Assembly: GCA_024742405.1 (NCBI GenBank)
Contig: JANSYP010000001.1
Coordinates: 1,426,001 to 1,490,000 of the forward strand
DNA from: Paracoccaceae bacterium
Lineage (GTDB): Bacteria; Pseudomonadota; Alphaproteobacteria; Rhodobacterales; Rhodobacteraceae
Length of the DNA: 64,000 nt
Direction of reading: 5' to 3'
Under the pieces are notes generated by a model, which was not told the origin of the DNA, did no database searches, and saw nothing but the letters and a program-made list of their open reading frames with translations. The number at the start of each line of letters is the position of its first letter. Position 1 is the first letter of the stretch. Positions 30,063-40,438 of the stretch are shown one piece after another. Both the position numbers and the translations under genes were made by a program.

Positions 30063-31250
30063 ATGCTCCAGCCCTATGCCGCCGACCCCAGCCATTCCCG
30101 CGGGCGGCTCCACCCGGAGCCCGAAAGCGCCTTTCGGACCTGTTTTCAGCGCGATCGCGACCGGATTCTCCATTCCAGCGCGTTCCGGCGGTTGAAACAC
30201 AAGACGCAGGTTTTTGTCGAACATGAGGGCGACTATTACCGCACAAGGCTGACCCATTCGATCGAAGTGGCACAGGTCGCGCGCACGGTCGCAGGCGCGC
30301 TCGGGTTGAACACGGAACTGACCGAAGCGGTCGCGCTGGCCCATGACCTCGGCCACACACCGTTCGGGCATACCGGCGAGGATGCGCTCGATACGCTCAT
30401 GCAGCCCTTCGGGGGGTTCGATCACAACGCGCAAGCCTTGCGGATCGTGACGCGGCTGGAGCGGCACTATGCCGAGTTCGACGGGCTGAACCTGACCTGG
30501 GAGACGCTGGAGGGGATTGCCAAGCACAACGGGCCCGTCACTGGGCCGCTGCCCTATGCGCTGGCGGAATACAACGCGGCGCACGATCTGGAACTGGCCA
30601 CCCATGCCTGCGCGGAGGCTCAGGTCGCGGCGCTGTCCGATGACATTGCCTACAATAACCACGATCTGCATGACGGGTTGCGGGCAGAGCTCTTTGCGGA
30701 TGACGAAGTTGTGACATTGCCGCTGGTGAACGAGGCGTATCGGGAGGTGGATACGCGTCACCCTGGTATCGACCCTGTACGACGGCGTCACGAGGCCCTG
30801 CGACGGGTGTTCGGGGCCATGGTCAATGACCTGATCGCCACGTCCCAAGGCCGTCTGTCGGACATGGCGCCGGTCTCGGTCGAGCAGGTGCGTGGGCTCG
30901 GCACGCCCGTCATCGCCTTCTCGCCCGACATGCTGGAGGCCCTTCAGGCGATCCGGAGCTTTTTGTTTGCCCGGATGTACCGCGCCCCGCGGGTGATGGA
31001 AATCCGCGCCAAGGTGACCGCGGTGCTCGAAGACCTGTTCCCGCTCTATATGGACCGGCCCGAACTCTTGCCGCGCCGCTGGCGGGGCGACGTTGCCGAG
31101 GCGCGCTGCGATGAAACGGCACGTGCGCGGCGTGTGGCTGATTATCTGGCCGGTATGACGGACCGCTACGCCCTGCAGTGCCATGAACGGTTCGTGGCGC
31201 CTGCGGACAGCATGCCGTCGTCGGACTTGCGTCGCACGAAACCCGGCTAG
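30063..31250 (+). CDS. dNTP triphosphohydrolase (Dgt-like)
   Basis: HD-domain enzyme hydrolysing dNTPs to deoxynucleosides and triphosphate. The start is the ATG at 30063, preceded by AAGGAC. Residues SRGRLHPEPE and FQRDRDRILHSSAFRRLKHKTQVF are diagnostic, followed by RLTHSIEVAQ and the metal-binding HDLGHTPFGHTGEDAL with DDIAYNNHD later. Length 395 matches the long alphaproteobacterial form annotated as deoxyguanosinetriphosphate triphosphohydrolase-like. It shares the nucleotide-pool theme with the dCTP deaminase at 39-40 kb. Confidence 0.92.
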   Translation: MLQPYAADPSHSRGRLHPEPESAFRTCFQRDRDRILHSSAFRRLKHKTQVFVEHEGDYYRTRLTHSIEVAQVARTVAGALGLNTELTEAVALAHDLGHTPFGHTGEDALDTLMQPFGGFDHNAQALRIVTRLERHYAEFDGLNLTWETLEGIAKHNGPVTGPLPYALAEYNAAHDLELATHACAEAQVAALSDDIAYNNHDLHDGLRAELFADDEVVTLPLVNEAYREVDTRHPGIDPVRRRHEALRRVFGAMVNDLIATSQGRLSDMAPVSVEQVRGLGTPVIAFSPDMLEALQAIRSFLFARMYRAPRVMEIRAKVTAVLEDLFPLYMDRPELLPRRWRGDVAEARCDETARARRVADYLAGMTDRYALQCHERFVAPADSMPSSDLRRTKPG

Positions 31251-31401
31251 GGCGCTCCGCGCATTCTGTGATGACCGTGCCCGAGAGAGGCGGACCTCGC
31301 GTCCTACATCGCCGTTCAAACGCGCAGCACGTCATTGTGCTTAACCCTGCCGCGCGGTCGTGCTTTGGGCCGGCTTGTGTCTCAGCGTACAGTCCCAAGC
31401 T

Positions 31402-31911
31402 ATGGAAAAGCTTAGGTTCGGGACCATGACGATTGGAAATAAGCCCATTATTGCAACGGTCGGGATCGCATCTGCGGTCGGACTGTTCCTGTTCGGCGCG
31501 GCGATGCCCGCGGTTGCGGCGTCCCTGCATGGTCCTTTGGATGGGCGGAGTGCCGATTTGATGGGGTCCGTCCCTGTGGCCGCGCCGGCCCCGGCGACCG
31601 TCGGCGTGCGCGGTACAGTCGATGACGCGCGGACCTATTTCGAGCCTGAACGCTTCGAGCCGGCGGCGGAAACCTGCACCTTTTCGCTCGATGCGCTGTG
31701 CTCGGATGACACGGACTGGCTGAACCGAGATGTGTTCGGGACCGAGTATCGTTTCGATCCGTCCGACGACGCCCAGGGCGCGCCGAGCGACGGCGATCTC
31801 GGCCTCGCGATCAGTAGCGGGCTGACGGACCAGGGGGCCGACGGCCGGTCATCGATGATGGACAGTCTGTCCAAGGGTGCGCTGTTGAAGGGGACGTTCT
31901 CAGCGGATTGA
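31402..31911 (+). CDS. Exported protein of unknown function
   Basis: About 169 residues with an N-terminal signal segment ([25 protein letters not shown]). The mature part is acidic and rich in Ser, Asp and Pro. Two cysteines, in [14 protein letters not shown], are nine apart and might form a disulfide. No catalytic motif or family is recognised. The ATG at 31402 is used; an ATG at 31426 would also leave a complete signal peptide, and neither has a strong ribosome site. It is separated from dgt by 151 bases and from argS by 49. Confidence 0.6.
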   Translation: MEKLRFGTMTIGNKPIIATVGIASAVGLFLFGAAMPAVAASLHGPLDGRSADLMGSVPVAAPAPATVGVRGTVDDARTYFEPERFEPAAETCTFSLDALCSDDTDWLNRDVFGTEYRFDPSDDAQGAPSDGDLGLAISSGLTDQGADGRSSMMDSLSKGALLKGTFSAD

Positions 31912-31960
31912 CGGCACGACCCCGGGTGGTAGACCCCTGCCAATCCGAGGGACGCGCCAA

Positions 31961-33697
31961 ATGAACCTTTATGCTGACATCCGGGCCCTTGTGCTCGACC
32001 GGCTCGCTGCGCTGCAGGCATCGGGCACGCTGCCTGACGGGCTGAGCTTTTCCGCCGTGGCGGTGGAGCCGCCCCGCGATCCGGCCCATGGCGATATGGC
32101 CACCAACGCGGCGATGGTCCTGGCCAAACCCGCGGGCGCGAAGCCCCGGGACATCGCCGATGCCCTCGCCCAGGCTCTGTCGGACGATCCGCGGATTGCC
32201 AGCGCCGAGGTTGCGGGGCCGGGCTTTCTCAACCTGCGTCTCGCGCCGTCGGTCTGGCAGCAGGTGGTGCGCGGCGTCCTGGAGCTTGGCCAGGAGTATG
32301 GACGTTCCGGTATCGGTGCCGGGCAGCGGGTCAATGTCGAATTCGTCTCGGCAAATCCCACCGGGCCGTTGCATGTCGGCCACACGCGCGGAGCGGTTTT
32401 CGGCGATGCGCTTGCGTCGCTGCTGGATTTCGCTGGCTGGGATGTCACCCGGGAGTATTACATCAACGATGGCGGCGCGCAGGTCGATGTGCTCGCCCGG
32501 TCAGTCTATCTGCGGTATCTCGAAGCCCATGGTCAGAGTGTGGCGTTCGAGGACGGCACCTATCCCGGCGACTATCTGGTGCCGGTCGGGCAGGCGCTCA
32601 AGGACAAGGTCGGCGACGCTTATCTCGACCAGCCAGAGGCCGTCTGGCTCGCCCCTGTCCGCGAGTTCGCGACCGATGCGATGATGGCGCTGATCCGTGA
32701 GGACCTGGCCCAACTCGGCATACATATGGACCGGTTCTTCTCGGAAAAGTCCCTCTATGGTACCGGGCTGATCGAGGCCGCGCTCAAGGCGCTGGACGAC
32801 AAGGGCCTGATCTATGAGGGCGTGCTGGAGCCGCCCAAGGGCAAGACCCCGGAGGACTGGGAGCCGCGCGAGCAGACGCTCTTTCGCGCGACCGAGCATG
32901 GCGATGATGTCGATCGTCCGGTCAAGAAATCCGATGGCAGCTGGACCTATTTCGCGCCGGACATCGCCTATCATTATGACAAGATCACAAGGGGTTACGA
33001 CCAGCTCATCGACGTGTTCGGCGCCGATCACGGTGGCTATGTCAAGCGGATGAAGGCCGCCGTTTCGGCGCTGTCGGACGGGCAGGTGCCGCTCGATGTC
33101 AAGCTGACGCAGCTGGTCAAGCTGACCAAGGATGGCCAGCCGTTCAAGATGTCCAAGCGCGCGGGCACCTTCGTCACGCTGAGCGATGTGGTCGAGCAGG
33201 TCGGGCCGGGCGTGACCCGGTTCGTGATGCTGACGCGCAAGAACGATGCGCCGCTCGATTTCGATTTCGACAAGGTGTTGGAACAGTCGCGCGACAACCC
33301 GGTCTTCTATGTTCAGTATGCCCATGCACGGGCTGCGTCGGTGCTGCGCAAAGCGGCTGATATGGGCGTGGTGCCGAGCTCTGCGGCCTTGGAACCCGAC
33401 GCCGTGATGGATCCCGCCGAGCAAGTTGTCGCCGCCCGCCTCGCCGATTGGCCGCGTCAGCTGGAGATTGCGGCGCGGGGCAACGAGCCCCACAGGATTG
33501 CCTTTTATCTCTATGATTTGGCCGGCGCATTTCACTCGCTTTGGCACCGTGGCAACGAAGAGGCTTCCCTGCGGTTTGTTGTCGATGGCGATCCGCAAGC
33601 GACCGCGCGAAAAACCCTGCTGCCCGCTGCCGTCGGCATTGTGATTTCAACAGGATTAGGTATCCTTGGGGTTGAGCCGCTTGAGGAAATGCGCTGA
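31961..33697 (+). CDS. argS: Arginyl-tRNA synthetase
   Basis: Class I synthetase charging tRNA(Arg). The N-terminal Add1 domain is followed by [20 protein letters not shown] with the HIGH-type HVGH, then [10 protein letters not shown]. The KMSKR loop is in [13 protein letters not shown]. The C-terminal DALR anticodon-binding domain includes [10 protein letters not shown] and [16 protein letters not shown]. Length 578 is typical. Confidence 0.97.
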   Translation: MNLYADIRALVLDRLAALQASGTLPDGLSFSAVAVEPPRDPAHGDMATNAAMVLAKPAGAKPRDIADALAQALSDDPRIASAEVAGPGFLNLRLAPSVWQQVVRGVLELGQEYGRSGIGAGQRVNVEFVSANPTGPLHVGHTRGAVFGDALASLLDFAGWDVTREYYINDGGAQVDVLARSVYLRYLEAHGQSVAFEDGTYPGDYLVPVGQALKDKVGDAYLDQPEAVWLAPVREFATDAMMALIREDLAQLGIHMDRFFSEKSLYGTGLIEAALKALDDKGLIYEGVLEPPKGKTPEDWEPREQTLFRATEHGDDVDRPVKKSDGSWTYFAPDIAYHYDKITRGYDQLIDVFGADHGGYVKRMKAAVSALSDGQVPLDVKLTQLVKLTKDGQPFKMSKRAGTFVTLSDVVEQVGPGVTRFVMLTRKNDAPLDFDFDKVLEQSRDNPVFYVQYAHARAASVLRKAADMGVVPSSAALEPDAVMDPAEQVVAARLADWPRQLEIAARGNEPHRIAFYLYDLAGAFHSLWHRGNEEASLRFVVDGDPQATARKTLLPAAVGIVISTGLGILGVEPLEEMR

Positions 33698-33772
33698 GTA
33701 ACAGCGCCCCAGCGGGTTGAGAGCAGGCAACGCGCGCGTCTTTACGGGCGGCGCAGGATTGGGGCAATAAAC

Positions 33773-34630
33773 ATGGCATTTCCCGCAATGTCGGGTCCGG
33801 GGTATGAATCAGACCCGGCTGAGACGTCTTTCTTTTCGGCAATTGTGAACTGGCTTGGTGCGGCGCTGTCCGTGACCCTTGTCGTCGGACTGGTCTGGTG
33901 GGCCTACGACATCGCGATGCGCGATACCCGGGCGGTCCCGGTGGTCCGCGCGATGGAAGGCCCCGCACGGGTCGCCCCCGAGGAGCCCGGCGGCTTCACC
34001 GCCCCCCACAAGGGCTATGCGGTGAACGCGATTGCGGGCGAGGACAATCGCGAGCCGGTGGCCGAGGAGGTGGCACTCGCGCCCGCACCGGCCGCGATCG
34101 AGGAAAGCGATGCGCCTGCCCGCCGGCCTGGCGAGGCCCCGGCCGAGGATGTTATCCGCAGCTCCGTGGATCGCGCGCTCATGGACGCGCTCGGGATCGA
34201 AGCGGTTCCGGCGGAGTTGCCGGCAGGGGTGATGACCGATGACGGGTTGCGCCGTCCGCAACCGCGTCCCGCAGCCGGGGCCGAAGTGTCGCGCACCAGG
34301 ACAAGCGAACCCTTGCCGCTGGTCGCGGCAACGGGCGCGCACGGCGCGCAAGCCCCGATCACGCCCCTCGAAATCCCGCCGGGTACTCGGCTCGTTCAAC
34401 TGGGCGCTTTTCCCAGCGAAGCCGCGGCGCAGGAGGAATGGACCAAGCTGGCCGGCGCATTCTCCGAATACTTCGGTGACAAGCAGCCGGTCTATGAGCA
34501 GACCGATGCCGGAGGGCAGTCGCTGTGGCGTCTGCGCGCGCACGGGTTCGCGGATCGGGCCGAGGCGCGACGTTTCTGCGAAGTGCTCCTGGCGGGGCAA
34601 GTCGAGTGTATTCCGGTGCTTACCCGGTGA
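33773..34630 (+). CDS. SPOR-domain membrane protein
   Basis: Single-pass inner-membrane protein with a C-terminal SPOR domain that binds denuded glycan strands at the division septum. Transmembrane helix around residues 25-45 (WLGAALSVTLVVGLVWWAYD), a Pro/Ala-rich periplasmic linker (about 60-205), then the SPOR fold starting at GTRLVQLGAFPSEAAAQEEW and ending with RRFCEVLLAGQVECIPVL. GTGA overlap with nagZ. The order argS, SPOR, nagZ, scpA, scpB is conserved in Rhodobacterales. Confidence 0.85.
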   Translation: MAFPAMSGPGYESDPAETSFFSAIVNWLGAALSVTLVVGLVWWAYDIAMRDTRAVPVVRAMEGPARVAPEEPGGFTAPHKGYAVNAIAGEDNREPVAEEVALAPAPAAIEESDAPARRPGEAPAEDVIRSSVDRALMDALGIEAVPAELPAGVMTDDGLRRPQPRPAAGAEVSRTRTSEPLPLVAATGAHGAQAPITPLEIPPGTRLVQLGAFPSEAAAQEEWTKLAGAFSEYFGDKQPVYEQTDAGGQSLWRLRAHGFADRAEARRFCEVLLAGQVECIPVLTR

Positions 34631-35628
34631 GCGGAGCGACGATCCTCGGCTGCGCGGGAGCGACCCTTGCCGAAGATGAGAGCGCCTTCTTCCGTGAGGC
34701 CGATCCCTGGGGCTTCATCCTCTTTGCCCGCAATGTCGAAACGCCCGCGCAGGTTCGGCACCTCACCAGCGCGCTTCGCGACTGTGTCGGGCGTGATGCC
34801 CCGATCTTCATCGATCAGGAGGGAGGACGTGTCGCGCGTCTGACCGCGCCGCAATGGCGCGACTGGCCACCGGCACGCGATCAGGTGATGAGCTTGCCCG
34901 TGGAAGAGGCGCGCCGCGCCATGTATCTGCGAGCACGCTTGATCGCGGATGAACTGCGCGCCGTGGGCGTCGACGGCAATTGTGCCCCCCTGGCCGATAT
35001 CGCTCGGGCCGACACGCATCCGGTGCTTTTGAACCGGTGCTACGGCTATGATGCGACGACTGTAACGACCATAGCCCGTGCGGTGGCCGAAGGCTGCCTC
35101 GCCGGCGGGGTTTTGCCCGTACTCAAGCATATTCCCGGGCACGGCCGCGCAACCCGCGACAGCCATCTCGATCTTCCCCGCGTGACGGCTTCGCGGGCAG
35201 AGTTGGACGCGACCGACTTCGCCGCCTTTGCTGCCCTTTCGGATTTGCCGCTTGCGATGACCGCCCATGTCGTTTTCAACGCGCTCGATCCGAAGCGATG
35301 CGCAACGCAGTCCCAGGCGGCCATTGCGATGATCCGGAATGCGATCGGGTTCGACGGGCTTCTCATGACAGATGATCTGTCCATGCAGGCGCTGAGCGGC
35401 TCGATGGCGGAACGCTGCAGGGCCGCGCTTTTCGCAGGTTGCGATCTAATGCTGCACTGCAATGGAAACCGCGTCGAGATGGAGGCGGTCGTGGCGAACA
35501 CCGGTCGTTTGACCGGTGCGGGTGCTGTGCGGGCTGAGCGGGCCCTGGCGGCTCGCACCGCTCCTGCGGCGTTTGACGCACGGGAGGCGGAGGAGGAATA
35601 TCGCCGCCTCGCCGGAGCACATGTCTGA
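34627..35628 (+). CDS. nagZ: Beta-N-acetylhexosaminidase NagZ (GH3)
   Basis: Cytoplasmic glycosidase removing GlcNAc from anhydro-muropeptides during cell-wall recycling. The GTG at 34627 overlaps the SPOR gene stop and starts SGATILGCAGATL. Motifs: IDQEGGRVARL, the catalytic His loop LKHIPGHGRATRDSH, and the nucleophile Asp in FDGLLMTDDLSMQAL. Length 333. Its stop overlaps the scpA start, coupling wall recycling to chromosome segregation genes. Confidence 0.94.
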   Translation: MSGATILGCAGATLAEDESAFFREADPWGFILFARNVETPAQVRHLTSALRDCVGRDAPIFIDQEGGRVARLTAPQWRDWPPARDQVMSLPVEEARRAMYLRARLIADELRAVGVDGNCAPLADIARADTHPVLLNRCYGYDATTVTTIARAVAEGCLAGGVLPVLKHIPGHGRATRDSHLDLPRVTASRAELDATDFAAFAALSDLPLAMTAHVVFNALDPKRCATQSQAAIAMIRNAIGFDGLLMTDDLSMQALSGSMAERCRAALFAGCDLMLHCNGNRVEMEAVVANTGRLTGAGAVRAERALAARTAPAAFDAREAEEEYRRLAGAHV

Positions 35629-36427
35629 ATCCGAGACGCTGACCCAAGGCGTGACGTCGATCGATGCGCGCCGGGCCGCCGAGGCGCTGATTGTCGATGT
35701 CGACGGATTCGAGGGACCCCTCGATCTGCTGCTGACGCTCTCGCGTACGCAAAAGGTCGATCTGCGCCAGATCTCGATCCTCGCACTGGCCGAACAGTAT
35801 CTCTCATTCATCGAAACGGCGCGCGATCTGCGCATCGAACTTGCGGCCGACTATCTCGTCATGGCGGCCTGGCTCGCTTACCTGAAATCCCGGCTTTTGC
35901 TGCCGCCGGAACCTGGCGAGGAGGGAGCGAGCGCCAAAGAACTTGCCGCGCATCTTGCCTTTCAGCTGGAGCGTCTGGAGGCGATGCGTCGCGCGGCGGC
36001 GCAACTCATGGCGCGCGACAGGCTTGGGCGCGACCGGTTTCCACGTGGGGCCGAAGAGGCTGTGACTCGGCGCCGAACCATACGCTATGATGCCGGTTTG
36101 CTCGATCTGCTTCAGGCCTATGCGCGGATCCGGACCCGCGACGCGTTTCGCCCGCTGGTGCTGGACCGCGAGGCGGTTTTGACGATGGAGCAGGCGCTTG
36201 ACCGGATGAAGGGGCTGATCCGGTTTGCCGGCGATTGGACCGATCTGGCGCGCTACCTGCCAGAGGCCTGGGTCGCCGAGCCGGCGCGCCGGCGGTCCGC
36301 CATGGCCGCGCATTTTGCCGCGGCGCTGGAGCTTGTGAAGTCCGGCCGGGCCGAGTTGCGGCAGAGCGAGACCTTTGCGCCGATCCAATTGCGTCGCCGA
36401 GAGGACGGGGAGAGCGGCGATGAGTGA
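35621..36427 (+). CDS. scpA: Segregation and condensation protein A
   Basis: Kleisin subunit bridging the SMC heads in the bacterial condensin. The conserved N-terminal block is FEGPLDLLLTLSRTQKVDL followed by ISILALAEQYL and ADYLVMAAWLAYLKSRLLLP, which binds the SMC neck. The C-terminal winged-helix binds the SMC cap. ATG at 35621 overlaps nagZ by eight bases; its stop overlaps scpB by eight bases. Length 268. Confidence 0.94.
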   Translation: MSESETLTQGVTSIDARRAAEALIVDVDGFEGPLDLLLTLSRTQKVDLRQISILALAEQYLSFIETARDLRIELAADYLVMAAWLAYLKSRLLLPPEPGEEGASAKELAAHLAFQLERLEAMRRAAAQLMARDRLGRDRFPRGAEEAVTRRRTIRYDAGLLDLLQAYARIRTRDAFRPLVLDREAVLTMEQALDRMKGLIRFAGDWTDLARYLPEAWVAEPARRRSAMAAHFAAALELVKSGRAELRQSETFAPIQLRRREDGESGDE

Positions 36428-37118
36428 TGCTGAAAAGAAAAGCACGGGCGGTACTGCGAAAGCGGAGCCCGGACTTTTTCCGGCGCCGCCCTTGGCGGAG
36501 CAGGAGCGCATGGTCGAGGCAATGCTCTTTGCCTCTGCCGATCCGCTCAGCCTGCGCGATCTGGCCGGACGGATGCCGCCGGGCAGTGCACCGGTCGAAG
36601 CTTTGGCCCTGCTCGTGCGCCGATACGAAGGGCGGGGTGTGGAACTGCGGCGTGTTGGTGAGGCTTGGGCGTTTCGCACTGCGCCGGATCTCGCGGGGTT
36701 ACTGCGTCAGGAGATCGAGGAAACGCGCAAGCTGTCCCGCGCGGCTACGGAAACCCTGGCCATCGTCGCGTATCACCAACCGGTCACAAGGGCTGAAATC
36801 GAAGAGATTCGCGGCGTGAGTGTCAGTCGCGGAACGCTTGATCAGCTTATCGCGCTGGACTGGATTCGGTTCGGTCGGCGGCGCGAGACACCGGGCCGTC
36901 CCGTGACATTCGTGGTGACCGAGGCGTTCCTCGACCATTTCGCCCTCCAAAGCGTGCGCGACTTGCCGGGGCTGCGCGATCTAAAGGAGGCCGGGCTGCT
37001 AGAGGCGCGCCCATCGCCCGAGGACGAGGCGGATAGCGAGGCGGACGATGCCGAAAGCGAGTCGCTCTTCGATCAAGATGACGAAGGCGATGCTGAGAAT
37101 CCGGGCGCGACGCCCTGA
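36420..37118 (+). CDS. scpB: Segregation and condensation protein B
   Basis: Dimeric winged-helix partner of ScpA in the SMC-ScpAB complex. Contains MVEAMLFASADPLSLRDLA, then ATETLAIVAYHQPVTRAEIEEIRG, VSRGTLDQLIALDWI and RRRETPGRPVTF, the typical two winged-helix domains. The C-terminus is an acidic disordered tail. Length 232. In many Rhodobacterales tatABC follows; here a convergent chemoreceptor gene follows instead. Confidence 0.94.
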   Translation: MSDAEKKSTGGTAKAEPGLFPAPPLAEQERMVEAMLFASADPLSLRDLAGRMPPGSAPVEALALLVRRYEGRGVELRRVGEAWAFRTAPDLAGLLRQEIEETRKLSRAATETLAIVAYHQPVTRAEIEEIRGVSVSRGTLDQLIALDWIRFGRRRETPGRPVTFVVTEAFLDHFALQSVRDLPGLRDLKEAGLLEARPSPEDEADSEADDAESESLFDQDDEGDAENPGATP

Positions 37119-37329
37119 CTTTCGGAGACGTCGAGGCACATTCCCTGCACACTCCGACCGAAATGGACTCTTGGACTTCGTTTCTCTGGCTGACCGTCGC
37201 CGACCGCTAGGTATCTTACTGGGATTACAGGCTATTGTGGTCGCTTCTGAGACTGCAGACCCCTTTCACAATTATCCTCAAAGTCTGCCACTCGGTCCTC
37301 TGATCTGCCATGGCTGGAGTCGAGTTGAC

Positions 37330-38991
37330 TCAAAACCCCTTCCAGTCCCGTTGCCTTTCAAGATCTGGACGGGAGCCACCTGCAACCGTTTTGCGGCTCC
37401 GCAATGGTTCTGCCAAAGGGTGCGGCACGACGGCGATTTGGGAGTGATCTGGCGCCCGAGTTGCCAGAAACGCCCCATTGCCGCTCTTCGTGCTCGTCTC
37501 GAACCTCGCGACCTTTGCGGCAAGTTCGGTCGCGGTGTGAGTGAGGGATTTGCTCGCCATCAGGGTATCCTGGAACATCGCGGTATTGTGCTGCGTGGCG
37601 ACGTCCAACTGGCCGACGGCAGCGTTTATGTCTGAAATGCCGGTCGCCTGCTCGTTGGCTGAGAGCGCAATGTCCGAGACATGGCCTGCGATGTCGGATA
37701 CCGCCCTGGCGATTGTCTCAAGGGTCTGTCCAGCTTCGTCAACGAGCGACACACCGCGCTTCACATGGCTGCCGCTTTCGCTAATGAGGGAATTGATTTC
37801 GCCCGCGGCTCCGGAAGATCGTTGCGCCAACGCACGCACTTCTGAGGCGACAACCGCAAAGCCTCGTCCCGCCTCGCCCGCGCGCGCGGCTTCTACCCCG
37901 GCATTGAGCGCCAGGAGATTCGTCTGAAAGGCGATGTCATCGATGACATCGATGATCTTGGATATCTTGTGCGACGAGCTTTCGATGGCATCCATGGCCG
38001 ATGCGGTCTGTCGGACAACCTGATCGCTGCGTTGGGCGGTCTGCCGGGCTTCGGCGGCGATGAGGTCGGCTTTCTTTGCGCCGCTCGCGGCCTGCGCGAC
38101 CGATACGGTGAGTTCCTCCAATGCAGCGGCGGTTTCTTCGAGCGTGGCCGCGGATTTTTCGCTGCTGTGAGCGACTTCTTCAGCGGATCGGCTAATCTCC
38201 TGGCCCTTGCCGCGCATTTCCTCGGCGCTCCATGCGATTGAGCCAACCATGGCAGAGAGGGTTTCCATGGTTTCGTTGAAATCGCTCCGGAGCTTGTCGT
38301 AGGTTTCGGGGAAGGCGGCGTCTATGCGCGCGTCGAGCTTTCCCTCTGCGAGTGCCTGCAGACCTTTCGCCAGGGCTGCGACCACGAAATCCTGCTCTTC
38401 CATCTTGCGGGCATTTTCGAGCGCCTGCTCGGCGAGCAGGCTTTGCCGCTCTGCCGCCTCCCGCTGACGCGACGACTTGCGCTCGGCCTCGGCCGCCGCT
38501 TCGCGGGCCGCCGTCTCGGCTTGTGCCGCCGCGCGGGCTACGGCGTCACGCTCGGCCCGAGCCTCCTGCTTCAGCAACAGGTGGTCCCGTTGTGCCAGCC
38601 CGTTGCGCAGGACGGCGATCGCCGCCGCCATGTCGCCGAACTCGTCACGTCGGTCGAGGTAAGGGATCGCGCCGCTCCGGTCGTCCTCGGAGAGGTCTGT
38701 CATGCATCTCGTCAGCCTGCCCAACGGCAGGAGCACCGACCGCGCGAGCAGCAGGGCAGCACCGGCAGTGACCATAAGTCCGGCCAGCGTGATCAGAAGG
38801 GCGCCAGTGACGTCGACGCCGCTCGCCATCTGAGAGATCTCCGGGTCGCCGGCCTTCGAGAGCATTACCTGATGCGTTGCGAGAACCACCGCTGCGTTGA
38901 CGACCAGCGCCACGAGGATGATCGCGTAGATGCGCGGCACAACCCGTAGGCCGGACTTCAACATGACAAACTGCTCCCATAGCCCTGCCAC
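37330..38991 (-). CDS. Methyl-accepting chemotaxis protein
   Basis: Membrane chemoreceptor with a very short periplasmic segment. Two transmembrane helices (about residues 20-40 and 60-85) enclose only about 20 residues. A HAMP-like region and a long Ala/Glu-rich coiled coil follow, including a second HAMP-like stretch near 205-255. The signalling domain has the strictly conserved hairpin tip [26 protein letters not shown], split here over residues about 345-370. GTG 38991 has GGGAG seven bases upstream; ATG 38964 also has a GGAG and would give 544 residues. The ligand is probably sensed at the membrane or in the cytoplasm. Confidence 0.9.
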   Translation of the reverse strand: MAGLWEQFVMLKSGLRVVPRIYAIILVALVVNAAVVLATHQVMLSKAGDPEISQMASGVDVTGALLITLAGLMVTAGAALLLARSVLLPLGRLTRCMTDLSEDDRSGAIPYLDRRDEFGDMAAAIAVLRNGLAQRDHLLLKQEARAERDAVARAAAQAETAAREAAAEAERKSSRQREAAERQSLLAEQALENARKMEEQDFVVAALAKGLQALAEGKLDARIDAAFPETYDKLRSDFNETMETLSAMVGSIAWSAEEMRGKGQEISRSAEEVAHSSEKSAATLEETAAALEELTVSVAQAASGAKKADLIAAEARQTAQRSDQVVRQTASAMDAIESSSHKISKIIDVIDDIAFQTNLLALNAGVEAARAGEAGRGFAVVASEVRALAQRSSGAAGEINSLISESGSHVKRGVSLVDEAGQTLETIARAVSDIAGHVSDIALSANEQATGISDINAAVGQLDVATQHNTAMFQDTLMASKSLTHTATELAAKVARFETSTKSGNGAFLATRAPDHSQIAVVPHPLAEPLRSRKTVAGGSRPDLERQRDWKGF

Positions 38992-39089
38992 GTGTTGTCT
39001 CCCGCAGGGTTTAAGGCCGCGTGACCGGGAGAATTTTCCACGAATGAAATATGTCGCGCATTTAAACGACTTTGGCCGCGGGCCGGATG

Positions 39090-40217
39090 CTAGGGCGCGA
39101 TGCGGAACTGTTTGGCCAGCTTGAGTCCCTGGCCCTGGTAGTTCGACGCGAGGTCGCTGCCATAGAGCCGGGCGGGCGACGTGCTCATCCGTTCATAGAC
39201 CAGCCGGCCCACCCGTTGGCCGTGCTCGAGCACGAAGGGCGCTTCGTGGCAGCGCACCTCGAGCACGCCCCGGGCTCCCGTGCCGCCGGCCTCCGGTGCA
39301 CCGAAGCCGGGGTCGAAAAAACCAGCGTAGTGGACCCGGAATTCGCCCACGAGGGCCATGTAGGGAGCCATTTCGGCCGCACAGTCGGAAGGAATATGTA
39401 CCGCTTCGCGACTGACGAGGATGTAGAACGCTCCGGGATCGAGGATCAGGCGGCCCTGTGGCGCGTCGAGAGGGTCCCAGAATTCCTGCGCGGGGTAAGC
39501 ATCGATCCGGTCGAGATCGATGACCCCGGTATGCGGCTTTGCACGGTAGCCGACGGGTCCGCCAGACGGGCCGGTCAGATCCACCGAAAACCCCAGACCG
39601 TCCTCAATATGAGCCGGCGGGCCGTCGTCGGCGGCAAACACAAGAGGTGCCGTGGCATGGCGATCGGCGAGGTCCTTGTCAGAGAGCACCGCATGCCCGC
39701 GACGCAGCCGAAGCTGGTTCAATCGCATCCCGGGCCGGACCAGGACGGAAAAGCTCCGCGGGCAGATCTCGGCGTAGAGCGGTCCGTGGTAGCCCGCGGA
39801 GATACGGTCAAACTCGACGCCCCGGTCGGTAACCGTGCGGGTCAGGAGGTCGAGCCGTCCGGTCGAGCTTTTGGCATTGGCGACGGCAGAGAGCGTGTTG
39901 GGGAGCGCGAGACGTTCTTGCAACTCGACAAGATACACGCAGCCCTTTTCCAGAACAGCGCCGTCTGTGAGGTCGATCCGATGCATGGCCAGATCGCTGA
40001 GCCGCTCCACCACCGTTGCGTCGGGACCGGCCAGAAAGGAGGCGCGGAGTCGGATCGCGGTTTGTCCAAGTCGCAGGTCGAGCGACGCGGGCTGTATCTG
40101 ATCGTCGTCGATGGATGTTGCCGCAGTGACGTGACCGCTGGCGATCAATCCGCGCAGCTCGGTATCGGGAAGAACACCTGGGGAGATCGAGGCTCCCGGA
40201 TCCGGGTTTTGGGGCAT
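39090..40217 (-). CDS. Double-length 2'-deoxycytidine 5'-triphosphate deaminase
   Basis: Deaminates dCTP to dUTP to feed dTMP synthesis. At 375 residues it is about twice a normal Dcd and consists of two related dUTPase-fold halves: the first around [18 protein letters not shown] and [21 protein letters not shown], the second around [30 protein letters not shown] and [12 protein letters not shown]. This tandem form is typical of alphaproteobacteria (DCD family PF06559). It lies next to tRNA-Pro on the same strand. Gene symbol dcd is often used but orthology to E. coli Dcd is only partial. Confidence 0.88.
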   Translation of the reverse strand: MPQNPDPGASISPGVLPDTELRGLIASGHVTAATSIDDDQIQPASLDLRLGQTAIRLRASFLAGPDATVVERLSDLAMHRIDLTDGAVLEKGCVYLVELQERLALPNTLSAVANAKSSTGRLDLLTRTVTDRGVEFDRISAGYHGPLYAEICPRSFSVLVRPGMRLNQLRLRRGHAVLSDKDLADRHATAPLVFAADDGPPAHIEDGLGFSVDLTGPSGGPVGYRAKPHTGVIDLDRIDAYPAQEFWDPLDAPQGRLILDPGAFYILVSREAVHIPSDCAAEMAPYMALVGEFRVHYAGFFDPGFGAPEAGGTGARGVLEVRCHEAPFVLEHGQRVGRLVYERMSTSPARLYGSDLASNYQGQGLKLAKQFRIAP

Positions 40218-40267
40218 CGCAGTGTTCCGGTCAGCGCGCGAGGCACATCGGGGCGCGGCCTATGATT

Positions 40268-40344
40268 TGGTCGGGCCAGCGAGATTCGAACTCACGACCT
40301 TCCGTCCCCCAGACGGACGCGCTACCAAGCTGCGCCATGGCCCG
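40268..40344 (-). tRNA. tRNA-Pro (anticodon GGG)
   Basis: On the minus strand the sequence folds as a complete cloverleaf: a seven-base acceptor stem CGGGCCA/TGGCCCG, D arm with GCGCAGCTTGGTAGCGC, anticodon stem TCCGT/ACGGA enclosing the loop CTGGGGG (anticodon GGG, Pro), and T arm with GTTCGAATC. Discriminator A is followed by genomically encoded CCA (40268-40270). The GGG anticodon reads CCC and CCU codons. Confidence 0.95.
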
Positions 40345-40354
40345 ACACCGCGCG

Positions 40355-40382
40355 TGTTTAGCATGCGCAACCGGCGGGGCAA
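40355..40382 (-). promoter_or_regulatory. Candidate tRNA-Pro promoter
   Basis: Read on the minus strand: TTGCCC (40382-40377), a 16-base spacer, TAAACA (40360-40355). The -10 ends 10 bases before the mature tRNA 5' end, a suitable distance for a short 5' leader processed by RNase P. Confidence 0.4.
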
Positions 40383-40438
40383 GGCGAAAACCGTTGCATC
40401 TTGGCGCGTAGGTTTGGTGCGGCATGACAGGGCGCAGA

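Noticed and set aside
37048-37635. Frame running from scpB end across the gap into the chemoreceptor, + strand
   Set aside because: Overlaps two firm genes, no family features, no ribosome site; treated as non-coding.
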